From assembly GCA_022836915.1 (NCBI GenBank), contig CP094668.1:1550001-1614000 (forward strand): a stretch of 64,000 nt of DNA, read 5' to 3'. Position numbers and translations under genes: made by a program. The notes below the pieces were generated by a model. That model made no database searches, was not told where the DNA came from, and worked only from the letters and a program-made list of their open reading frames with translations. This DNA is from Paenibacillus sp. OVF10. GTDB taxonomy: Bacteria > Bacillota > Bacilli > Paenibacillales > Paenibacillaceae. Each line of letters opens with the position of its first letter. Position 1 is the first letter of the stretch. This document shows, in pieces, positions 10,694-18,812 of this stretch.

Positions 10694-11713
10694 ATGCTTC
10701 AAGTGAAATATGACAGGGAACAGATTCTACACGTAATCGACAGCGTTACCAAGAAAACACTGGATATGGATCTGACATGGGATTGGCCCGGTGGAGTGGC
10801 TTATTACGGTGTATCCAGAGCCTATCAAACGACAGGTAACCAAGAGATTCTGGACAGGCTGGTGAAATGGGCAGACGAATATATCGAGCTGGGCCTGCCA
10901 AGTTGGACGGTAAATACATGTGCCATGGGTCATGTACTCATCACTTTATATGAAGAAACCGGAGATCAGAAATATTGGGATATTGTCCTCAGCAAGGTCG
11001 ATTATCTCCAGAATCATGCGCTTCGCTTTGGAGAAAATGTGCTTCAGCATACGGTATCCGTTTCCAATGACTTTCCAGAACAGGCTTGGGCGGATACCTT
11101 GTTTATGGCGGCATTTTTCCTGCTCCGTGTAGGTAGTAAATTAAAAGATGAAGCCATGATTCAGGATGCGCTGAATCAGTACTACTGGCATATCAAATAC
11201 CTTCAAGATCCGAGCAGCAGTCTGTGGTATCACGGTTATAACAATATCAACAAGGACCATATGTCCGGATTTTACTGGGGAAGAGCGAACGCTTGGGGAG
11301 CCTATACGATGTCTCAAGTGAAACCGCAATTGAAAGACTGGTATCTGTATCCGCAATGTATGGATGTAGAATGTGCACTTCGCGATCAGTTGGCGGCTCT
11401 CAAGCTGGTGCAGACCGAGAATGGCTTGTGGCGTACGGTTTTGGATGACGAAGAATCATATGAAGAGGTGTCGGCTTCCGCGGGTATTGCCGCAGCCATG
11501 ATCAATAACGGCAATCCACTGCATACCAAATACGTGCAAAAGGCACTGGAGGGCATCCTGAACAATATTAGCGAAGATGGACGCGTGCTTGGTGTCTCTG
11601 GCGGTACGGCGGTGATGAAAGATCGGGATGGTTATCGCAATATTCCAAAAGACTGGATTCAGGGCTGGGGTCAGGGCCTGGCACTCGCTTTTCTGTCCGA
11701 TATGTTGAGATAG
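10694..11713 (+). CDS. GH105 unsaturated rhamnogalacturonyl hydrolase
   Basis: Cytoplasmic GH105 enzyme of the YteR/YesR kind, 339 residues from ATG 10694, which has GAGAGGGG upstream; the longer reading from 10634 lacks a ribosome site. It hydrates and removes the unsaturated galacturonic acid left at the end of oligosaccharides by pectate or rhamnogalacturonan lyases. The catalytic Asp is probably Asp134 in EQAWADTLFMA. Other family stretches are WDWPGGVAYYG, GRANAWG and DWIQGWGQGLALAFL, as expected for an alpha/alpha barrel. It is the first gene of an operon with the GH112 phosphorylase. Confidence 0.9.
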   Translation: MLQVKYDREQILHVIDSVTKKTLDMDLTWDWPGGVAYYGVSRAYQTTGNQEILDRLVKWADEYIELGLPSWTVNTCAMGHVLITLYEETGDQKYWDIVLSKVDYLQNHALRFGENVLQHTVSVSNDFPEQAWADTLFMAAFFLLRVGSKLKDEAMIQDALNQYYWHIKYLQDPSSSLWYHGYNNINKDHMSGFYWGRANAWGAYTMSQVKPQLKDWYLYPQCMDVECALRDQLAALKLVQTENGLWRTVLDDEESYEEVSASAGIAAAMINNGNPLHTKYVQKALEGILNNISEDGRVLGVSGGTAVMKDRDGYRNIPKDWIQGWGQGLALAFLSDMLR

Positions 11714-11725
11714 GAGGGAACCCAA

Positions 11726-13906
11726 TTGTCCAAATTAACCAAAGGCTCCTTTACACTACCGGGAGAATCCGGTTATGAAGCACTGACGCTGGAACTTGCC
11801 GATCGCTGGGGTGCCGATGTGATCCGTGACAGTGACGGTACAAAGTTGTCCGATGAGATTATCAATGCCGGATATGGCATCTATTCAACCATTTGCATTA
11901 TTCGGGATCATAATGAGTGGGCATCCCGTAATCTGGATAAACTGCAGCAATGTTTTCTCATTACCAATCCCAAGGTCGCTGTCCAAGATTATGTCTCCAT
12001 CTATCTGATGGAGGACTTCTTCGCTGAACAATTCAGGGTGAATGATTCCAAAGAAGCGTTTAAATATTGGCAGGTGTATGACCGAACGACTGGGGAAGAG
12101 GTACCTAGAGGACAGTGGAATTATGAAAGGGAATCTGGCAATGTTGTCATTACCGGCGTTGCTCCTTGGCATAAATACACGGTGAGTTTCATGGTTTATC
12201 GGATATGGGAAGAGATTTCCATGTACAACCATACGACGAATAACTGGGACAAAGAGCATCTGATGCAGATTGACCCGATCTATACCGACACACAAACCTA
12301 TTTGCTGGATTGGATGGAAAAGTGGTGCCAAGACCACCCGGAAACAACGGTTGTACGTTTTACGTCCCTATTTTATAACTTCGCCTGGATCTGGGGCAGC
12401 GATGAGCGGAATCGCCATCTGTTCTCGGATTGGGGTTCATACGATTTCACAGTAAGTTCGAGAGCGCTGGATCTGTTTGCTCAAAAATTTGGGTATTCAC
12501 TCTCAGCCGAGGACTTTGTAAATGGCGGTAAATATCAGGTCACTCATATGCCTGCGGATCAGCGCAAACTGGACTGGATGGCATTTATCAATGATTTTGT
12601 AATTGAATTCGGTAAGAAATTAATTGATATTGTCCACAAACATAACAAGCTGGCGTATGTCTTCTATGATGACAGCTGGGTGGGCATGGAGCCTTACAAT
12701 GATCGCTTTGAGGAATTTGGATTCGACGGCATGATAAAATGTGTGTTCTCTGGTTATGAGGCAAGAATGTGCTCGGGCGTTAAGGTTGATACCCATGAGA
12801 TTCGCTTGCATCCATATTTGTTCCCCGTTGGTTTAGGCGGACTACCTACCTTCAAGGAGGGCGGAGACCCTACCCTGGATGCAAAGAAATATTGGATTAA
12901 TATCCGGCGTGCGCTGCTGCGTGAGTCGATTGACCGGATAGGACTGGGTGGATACTTGCATCTGGTTGAGCCTTACCCGGACTTTGTGGATTATATCGAG
13001 AAGATTGCCCAGGAATTCAGGGAAATGAAAGAGCTGCATCAAGAAGGAAAACCATATCAGATCAAGACAAAGGTAGCCGTTCTGCATAGCTGGGGCAAGT
13101 TAAGATCGTGGACCTTGTCCGGTCATTTTCATGAAACATATATGCATGATCTGATTCATGTGAATGAGGCCTTATCCGGGTTGCCGATCGAGGTCAAATT
13201 CATTGATTTTGAGGATATTCGTCAGGGTATATTGAAGGATGTGAATGTTGTCATTAATGCCGGTTCCGCTGGCTCTGCCTGGAGTGGTGGAGCGCACTGG
13301 AATGACCACCAATGTGTAGACATCCTGACCCAATGGGTGTACGAAGGCGGAACATTTATGGGTATCAATCAGCCTTCAGCGGCTGAAGGGTACGACAGCT
13401 TTTTCAGAATGGCGCATGTGCTTGGGGTAGATGAAGATACAGGTGCAAGAGTTGTTCATGGAAAATGGTCGTATGAGGCTTACGATGAGCATGGTTTGGT
13501 GCCGGAAACTGCAAATATCACGTCAAAAGGTAAAGGTGACATTTATCTAACGGATGGGACTGCTAAGGTATTGCACGAGACAGATGGCAACATCACGTTG
13601 TCTACACATGCCTTCGGAAAAGGCCAAGGAATCTATCTGTCTTCATTCGAATTTAACTGGGAAAATACAAGATTACTGCAAAATCTGATTCGTTTTGCGG
13701 GCAATGAAGTGGGTAACGCGAAATATATCACGGATAACTTGTATACCGAATGTGCCTACTACCCTGAGAGCAACATATTGGTAGTGATCAATAACAGCGA
13801 TCAGGTTCAGTCCACGACGATTGATACGGAGCATGGAAAACAAACCGTAGAATTAGATCCGTATGATACGGTGATCACCAAAATTGGTTTAAACAAATCG
13901 GTGTAA
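11726..13906 (+). CDS. GH112 galactosyl phosphorylase (GalRha or lacto-N-biose type)
   Basis: A 726-residue cytoplasmic enzyme of GH112. This family reversibly phosphorolyses beta-galactosides to alpha-galactose 1-phosphate; known members act on galacto-/lacto-N-biose or on beta-1,4-galactosyl-rhamnose. Visible stretches: GYGIYSTICIIRDHNEWA near residue 50, RFTSLFYNFAWIWG near 210, a TIM-barrel segment with YVFYDDSWVGMEPY near 310, and a glutamine-amidotransferase-like region near 500 (NVVINAGSAGSAWSGG). TTG at 11726 has TAGGAGGG seven bases upstream, overlapping the GH105 stop. The GH105 partner makes galactosyl-rhamnose the more likely substrate. This is inference; the two specificities were not separated by residue. 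Confidence 0.88.
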   Translation: MSKLTKGSFTLPGESGYEALTLELADRWGADVIRDSDGTKLSDEIINAGYGIYSTICIIRDHNEWASRNLDKLQQCFLITNPKVAVQDYVSIYLMEDFFAEQFRVNDSKEAFKYWQVYDRTTGEEVPRGQWNYERESGNVVITGVAPWHKYTVSFMVYRIWEEISMYNHTTNNWDKEHLMQIDPIYTDTQTYLLDWMEKWCQDHPETTVVRFTSLFYNFAWIWGSDERNRHLFSDWGSYDFTVSSRALDLFAQKFGYSLSAEDFVNGGKYQVTHMPADQRKLDWMAFINDFVIEFGKKLIDIVHKHNKLAYVFYDDSWVGMEPYNDRFEEFGFDGMIKCVFSGYEARMCSGVKVDTHEIRLHPYLFPVGLGGLPTFKEGGDPTLDAKKYWINIRRALLRESIDRIGLGGYLHLVEPYPDFVDYIEKIAQEFREMKELHQEGKPYQIKTKVAVLHSWGKLRSWTLSGHFHETYMHDLIHVNEALSGLPIEVKFIDFEDIRQGILKDVNVVINAGSAGSAWSGGAHWNDHQCVDILTQWVYEGGTFMGINQPSAAEGYDSFFRMAHVLGVDEDTGARVVHGKWSYEAYDEHGLVPETANITSKGKGDIYLTDGTAKVLHETDGNITLSTHAFGKGQGIYLSSFEFNWENTRLLQNLIRFAGNEVGNAKYITDNLYTECAYYPESNILVVINNSDQVQSTTIDTEHGKQTVELDPYDTVITKIGLNKSV

Positions 13907-13936
13907 GAAGCAGATATAGGTTCTATTTCATAACGA

Positions 13937-13977
13937 AAAAGCTCAAGCTGCGGCAATCAGCCAATGCTTGAGCTTTT
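13937..13977 (+). terminator. Intrinsic terminator of GH105/GH112 operon
   Basis: Stem AAAAGCTCAAGC / GCTTGAGCTTTT 30 bases after the GH112 stop codon. Confidence 0.85.
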
Positions 13978-14144
13978 GTTGTATTCAGTATCTGTTTAAA
14001 GGCTGTATTCCCGACTGGATTGATAAGTTAAATGCGTATTATACAAGAAATTTTATGGAAATGCAAGAGGAAAGAGATTGCTTTTATGTAGGCTATCGTT
14101 TATGCTAAAAAAGGAAGTCTACTACATTTTAATAGGAGGTATGG

Positions 14145-14366
14145 ATGATGGAAAATATGATGATGATGAACATGATGATGAACATGTGTATGGAAGAAAT
14201 GATGTGCAAGATGAAATCCATGAAGATGATGATGGAATGCATGGAAGACAAAAGCATGATGGAAGGCATGGATATGAATAAAATGATGTCCTGTATGCAA
14301 GAATGTGACGAAATGATGACTACAATGATGGGCATGATGAGCAACATGAAGAAAGCATCCATGTAA
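14145..14366 (+). CDS. Extremely methionine-rich small protein
   Basis: A 73-residue protein with 34 Met and 5 Cys (positions 15, 21, 32, 50, 54), no His, Trp, Phe, Leu, Val, Ile or Pro, and scattered Lys/Glu/Asp. There is no signal peptide, so it is probably cytoplasmic. The ATG at 14145 lies five bases after a strong AGGAGG. A competing reading from ATG 14141 (acidic, His-rich, ending 14281) is only one base from that site and is probably a by-product of repeated ATGATG. Repeated MxxM and MxxC spacing suits Cu(I) or Ag(I) binding, and the stretch CMQECDEMM recalls Csp-type (DUF326-like) copper-storage helices. The function is a guess; the translation signals are good. Confidence 0.65.
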   Translation: MMENMMMMNMMMNMCMEEMMCKMKSMKMMMECMEDKSMMEGMDMNKMMSCMQECDEMMTTMMGMMSNMKKASM

Positions 14367-14386
14367 TTATCGATAATTTATTTAAT

Positions 14387-14505
14387 GTAAAGCTGGCGGG
14401 CTTTACATAATGCGCGGAACAGTTGACTGTACGCATCACATCAAAAGCGTAGTAAGCCTTAATCAAGGCGGGTTAAGCAGACGAACTGCAGACCGGCTTT
14501 TTTCT
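14387..14505. terminator. Hairpins between Met-rich gene and convergent small gene
   Basis: GTAAAGC / GCTTTAC forms a small hairpin at 14387-14406 without a T tract. Further on, a GCC...GGC stem ending in six T (to about 14501) may end the plus-strand transcript. The exact fold was not calculated. Confidence 0.4.
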
Positions 14506-14829
14506 TTATTTATATTGAAGAATTTTCCTCGACACATCGATACGCATAAGCTTTAATTTGAACCATTGCTCCTGTAGGGAATCGGTCTGAGAACCTTCGG
14601 AAGCGACCCGCAGTTTATTAAATATTTCCAATAGCTGGTTGTTAATCCGGTCATAGTTGGCAAGCAATTCACGCAGCATAACAACCTTTCGTTCTTTCTG
14701 TAGCAATTCATCCTTCTGCTCTTGAAGCTTTTCGAGAATATCTTCAGCCCATTCCGAGTCTCCTATGGTACGGGCATAATTATATAAATCCAAATAATCG
14801 TTAACCCAAGCTTGTGTCCAAGAACTCAT
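14506..14829 (-). CDS. Small helical protein of unknown function
   Basis: A 107-residue protein starting MSSWTQAWVNDYLDLYNYA. ATG at 14829 has GGAGTG upstream; the longer reading starts with an unsupported TTG. The middle (residues about 30-90) is charged and Leu-spaced (ILEKLQEQKDELLQKERK) and predicts a coiled coil. It resembles conserved hypothetical proteins of Bacillales, but I cannot give a function. There is no signal or membrane segment. It runs convergently with the Met-rich gene. Confidence 0.65.
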   Translation of the reverse strand: MSSWTQAWVNDYLDLYNYARTIGDSEWAEDILEKLQEQKDELLQKERKVVMLRELLANYDRINNQLLEIFNKLRVASEGSQTDSLQEQWFKLKLMRIDVSRKILQYK

Positions 14830-14915
14830 GGCGTTATTCACTCCAGTCGGCTTCACTTTTCTATATACCAAGTATTATACCCGGAATAATATAATTTACA
14901 AGTGGATTATAGGAT

Positions 14916-15012
14916 TTTTTGGGGTAAACATAGGTATTATGGTCAATGCCCTAGTCGGTAAGCAGTTTGTCGGCTTCATATTGTAGGGAAATAAACCTTC
15001 ATGAGTTCCGAT
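14916..15012 (-). pseudogene. Relic of alpha/beta hydrolase gene
   Basis: Read on the minus strand this gives FIGTHEGLFPYNMK, then loses frame. The intact hydrolase at 24186-25129 has FIGTHEGLFPDNMKLDK at the same place, and base identity continues through the frame loss (for example AGCAGTTTGTCG in both, read on the plus strand). Only this C-terminal piece remains; no start, catalytic serine or ribosome site is present. It is diverged well beyond the one-base losses seen elsewhere, so it is a true relic. Confidence 0.8.
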
Positions 15013-15093
15013 GAAGTATTTCACTTCATTAAATATATATTCTGGAAAATAAATTTAAAATATACTATGTTATAGGTGGATATGATGAAGGGG

Positions 15094-15206
15094 TACGTTC
15101 AGTGCTCAACCCTAAATATCTGGAGGGGCTGTGCCATGGCGATATGCATGGGAACAATAATGCTTTTCAACAGGGGAATCAGTTCATCCATGATGACTTT
15201 GAGTAA
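15094..15206 (+). pseudogene. Relic of APH-fold kinase gene with large in-frame deletion
   Basis: This encodes VRSVLNPKYLE joined straight to GLCHGDMHGNNNAFQQ and stops after FIHDDFE. In the intact paralogue at 29441 the first piece is residues 9-19 (RSVLNPRYLES) and the second begins at residue 208, so about 188 codons were lost in frame. There is no start codon or ribosome site in that frame. The catalytic motif HGDMHGNN survives, but no kinase could fold from it. Confidence 0.85.
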
Positions 15207-15250
15207 TAACGTTGATGTTATGTAATTGTTAGAGGAGACAACGATAAGAC

Positions 15251-17052
15251 ATGAGCCGCAAGACTTACTGTAAGCGCATTCAGTTTCTGGATGATTGGAG
15301 TCTCAAAACCAAGTTGTACATATTGTTCATTTTTTGTGTGCTGGTCCCGGTCCTGGTCACAAATACCGTGTTTTACCTAAGCATCAAAGGTAACATTGAA
15401 GAGAAGGAGCATAGCCGATTCAATGAAATGCAGCAAAGGATCAAGTTCAACCTGCGGAACAGTATAGACAATAGCTTGTATGTGTCCAATTTTCTCTATA
15501 CCGATGGAACGCTGAACCGGTTCATGGAGTTCAAGTATCGCGATCAGGAAGACTATTACTCTGCCTACTATGATATGCTTAGCAACAACAATCTGGTCAG
15601 GTACTACTACAGCTACCAGCAGGTGAATCAAATTACGTTTTATGTTGGCAATGATACCTTCGTCAATGGAGGAAACTTCATTAAGCTGGATGATGAGGTG
15701 AAGAAAAGTGATTGGTATCAAGCGCTGATGAACACAAGCGACCATATCATGATCTATTCGTATTTTGACAAACAACAGGCGGAGATGTCGCAAAGTCAGG
15801 GAGGACGCAAAGTAAGCATTATTCGTAAGCTGGATTACTTTGGGGAGCAGCAGGTGGAAAAGGTGTTAAAGGTTGATCTGGACTACGCTTTCATCAACAA
15901 ATCACTTAAAAATGAGGGAGCAAATGGGAAGGTGTATGTCGTTTCGGATGGCAGGGTCATTTTCTCGAACGATTCAAAAATGAATCAGACGCGCCAGCCA
16001 TTTCATCTGATTGCCGACAGTCCAATTGACCCTGTTCAATCCATGCAATCGATTCCCGTCGTATCCGAGGATTGGCAGATTGTCGTCAGCACGGAGAAAT
16101 TGGACGTTCTGTCGGAGATTGTTAATTCCAAGCTTAATTTAACTTTACTAATAATTCTTAATCTGTTGGTTCCGACACTGCTAATCTGGTTGATATCCAG
16201 ATCATTGGTCATCAGAGTTGATCGGATAGCAAAGCACCTTGATCAAGTGAAGCATGAGAAATTTGAGGTCATATCGGGATCTGTGGGCAAGGACGAGATA
16301 GGCAGCCTGACCCATAGTTATAATATGATGGTCATCAAGATCAAGAATCTGATTGAGATTGTGTTTAAGGGTCAGGTGGAGCGGCAAGCCCTTGAACTCT
16401 CTAAGAAGCAGGCGGAGTTGAAAGCCCTTCAGAGTCAGGTGAATCCCCATTTCATGTTCAACACACTTGAAACGATCCGTATGCGGAGTTTGATCAAGCA
16501 CGAGCATGAGACCTCCGATGTCATTCATAGACTGGCGCTGCTGCTGCGTCAGACGATCAATTGGGGCGATGATCTGATTACAATCGCAGAAGAGATCAAT
16601 TTTGTGGAGAGTTATCTGAGTATCCAGCGGTATCGCTTTGGCGAAAAGCTGCAATTCGCAATCAGGATGACAGACGAATCCATTGCTGCGATGATGATAC
16701 CCAAGCTAACCGTTCTCACCTTTGTGGAGAATGCTTGCATCCATGGCATTGAGGGGACGTCGAATGATGGGGTCGTGGAGGTATTATTTGAAATTCGAAG
16801 CAAGGAGCTGTACATTTCCATTCAAGACACCGGAGTTGGTATGGAGCAGGACAAGCTCGCCTCGCTCCGCAAAATGATGCTAGACCCGAGTATGGATCGG
16901 ATGAGCGAGCTTAGTAGCATTGGCATGATGAATGCATATATTCGGTTGCGGATGTATTTTGATGATTTCGTTCAGGTGCACATATTCAGTGAGAAGGGAA
17001 GGGAACAACGATTGGTATTCGAATTCCTCTTATGCAGGCATCTCAAGAATAA
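15251..17052 (+). CDS. YesM-type sensor histidine kinase (one frame break near end)
   Basis: A 600-residue membrane sensor kinase after repair. Membrane helices at about 22-45 and 295-318 frame an extracellular dCache-like sensor; a HAMP domain follows (about 320-370), then a His_kinase domain with His400 in QSQVNPHFMFNTLE and an ATPase domain (DTGVGM, SSIGMMN). One base is missing within 16996-17003; restoring it replaces a run-on tail by KGTTIGIRIPLMQASQE and a stop at 17052, exactly before the ribosome site of the next gene. It pairs with the YesN-type regulator and, from position, controls the sugar importer that follows. Confidence 0.9.
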
Positions 17053-17063
17053 GGAGCGAGGAT

Positions 17064-18636
17064 ATGATCAACGTGCTGATTGTGGACGATGAGCCATTTA
17101 TTCGCCAAGGACTTCTCTTGTTAATTGATTGGGAGTCTTACGGATTTCAGATTTGCGGTCAGGCTTCCAATGGCATACAGGCATTGGAGTGCATACGCGC
17201 TGTACAGCCTGATCTGGTTATTTCCGACATCAAGATGCCGGAAATGGACGGAATGCAGCTTGCCCAAACCTTGTACGAGCAATATAGCGGTGACATCAAG
17301 CTGATTCTTCTAAGTGGATTCTATGAGTTCGGATATGCCAAGCAGGCAATTAAATACCAGGTAGATGACTATATTCTCAAGCCTATTGTGAAGACCGAAC
17401 TGGTTCAGGTGCTTGAGGAGTTCAGGGTCGCATTTAATGCGCGGACGGAAGAGAAGCGATATCAGCAAAAAAAGATCGGATTATTATGGCTCAGCATATG
17501 CAGTCAATCTTGCTTGGGGTGGCTGAGGAGGATGCTGTTACGAGTCTGCAGCCCCACTATCAAGATGCCGGCATACTGCGTTGCATCCTGATTGAGGCGG
17601 AAGCTGGTCCAGAACAGGGAACGGATTGGTGTGCTCGGGTTGAGGCATGGGTGGGCAAGCCCTTTCCGGGACAAATTTTGAAGCCATTTACAGGCGATAA
17701 AAATGCGGTTCTGCTCATTGTTACAGACCTGATGGTGAGCCGTGAGGCAGTGACCTTGGAGCAATATTTGACCCGGTTACATGCCGATCTGAGCCATGGT
17801 CAAGAGGCGGCTATTGCTTGTTATGTCGGGAAGGAAGTACATGAGTTGGAGGCGCTGCAAGAGTCTTATCAATCCTGCGGCATAATGAAAAGCTTACGTT
17901 TCTTCACCACTTGCAGGTCCATCTATTACTTCGAACTTATGGATACGACTTTATTTGTTAATCGGCCGGGACAGTTCGAAAAACAATTGTTTGATGGGCT
18001 AGTTAAGTCTATTGAGGAACAGCAGACGGATGAGTTATACAGTCATGCAACGGCGATTTTTCAATTTTTTCTGGATGAGCGAATCGAGCCTGGTATTGTC
18101 CGCATCCACTTGCATTATTTGGCATACACATTGCTGGATCTCGTGAATAACGATACGGTTACTCCAGATTCCACGCTGATGGAATCGACTTTTCTGAAGG
18201 TGAACTACGCGATGTTATCCATGGAGGAAAACATTGAACATTTATGCGAATTTTCGCTCATGTGCGCAGAGAAACTGAAGGAGCAGCAAAAGTCGAATGC
18301 AATGGGCGTATTAGCCAAAATTGAGGCTTTCATTCACGAGCATTACAGAGAAAATATCAGCCTGAAATTGCTCGGGGAGCAGTTTTACATGAATAGTGCA
18401 TATCTGGGTCAGATTTTCAAAAAGCATTTCTCAATCAGCTTCAGTGATTATTTGAATCAATTGCGTATTGAGGAAGCCGCCCGGCTGTTGCGCAGAACAG
18501 ATCAAAGAGTATACGAAATCGCAACAATGGTGGGATATCGGGATTCCGATTACTTTATTAGCCGGTTCGAGAAACTCATGGGGAGACTCCTGCACAATAT
18601 CGTAAAAGTGCCCATGCTGCGTACTCTCTTGATTAA
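17064..18636 (+). CDS. YesN-type response regulator, receiver plus AraC HTH (two frame breaks)
   Basis: A 524-residue regulator. Receiver at 1-120 with DDE at 8-10, Asp55 in VISDIKMPE and Lys in YILKPI; a long middle region; AraC-type double helix-turn-helix at about 420-520 (LKLLGEQFYMNSAYLGQIF, EIATMVGYRDSDYF). ATG 17064 has AAGGAG seven bases upstream, directly after the kinase stop. Breaks: A7 at 17467-17473 (repair gives QQKKDRIIMAQHMQS) and G4 at 18580-18583 (repair gives LMGETPAQYRKSAHAAYSLD and stop 18636, just before a terminator). It probably activates the binding-protein/permease genes downstream. Confidence 0.9.
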
Positions 18637-18637
18637 C

Positions 18638-18674
18638 ATCCTGCACTCCTTGACGGAGCGGCGGGATATTTTTT
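18638..18674 (+). terminator. Intrinsic terminator after YesN-type gene
   Basis: The stem ATCCTGC...GCGGGAT encloses CTCC...GGAG and ends in TTTTTT. It begins two bases after the repaired stop codon, which supports the repair. Confidence 0.7.
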
Positions 18675-18759
18675 CGCAGATGCTGGAATTAGTGGGATTC
18701 CATCTATAGTTTATCCCGTTGAGAGGGGCATGGAAGCATGATAATTTTAAGTCAGCCTT

Positions 18760-18775
18760 TGGAAAGCGCTTTCCA
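18760..18775 (+). promoter_or_regulatory. cre box before ABC importer
   Basis: TGGAAAGCGCTTTCCA is a perfect 16-base palindrome matching the CcpA cre consensus. It lies between the terminator of the regulator gene and the binding-protein start at 18813, in the leader or just at the promoter. CcpA bound there would repress or block transcription of the importer when glucose is present. Confidence 0.75.
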
Positions 18776-18812
18776 AAAAGCTTCTGTCAATATAATCGAT
18801 GGAGGGGTCATG

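Larger units (their letters stand above)
14872..15250. other. Intergenic region holding two gene relics
   Basis: Between the small helical gene and the YesM-type kinase, 379 bases carry no intact gene. Two decayed fragments occupy most of it (14916-15012 minus strand, 15094-15206 plus strand); both match genes still intact elsewhere in this window. The ribosome site of the kinase, AGAGGAG, is at 15231-15237. Confidence 0.7.
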
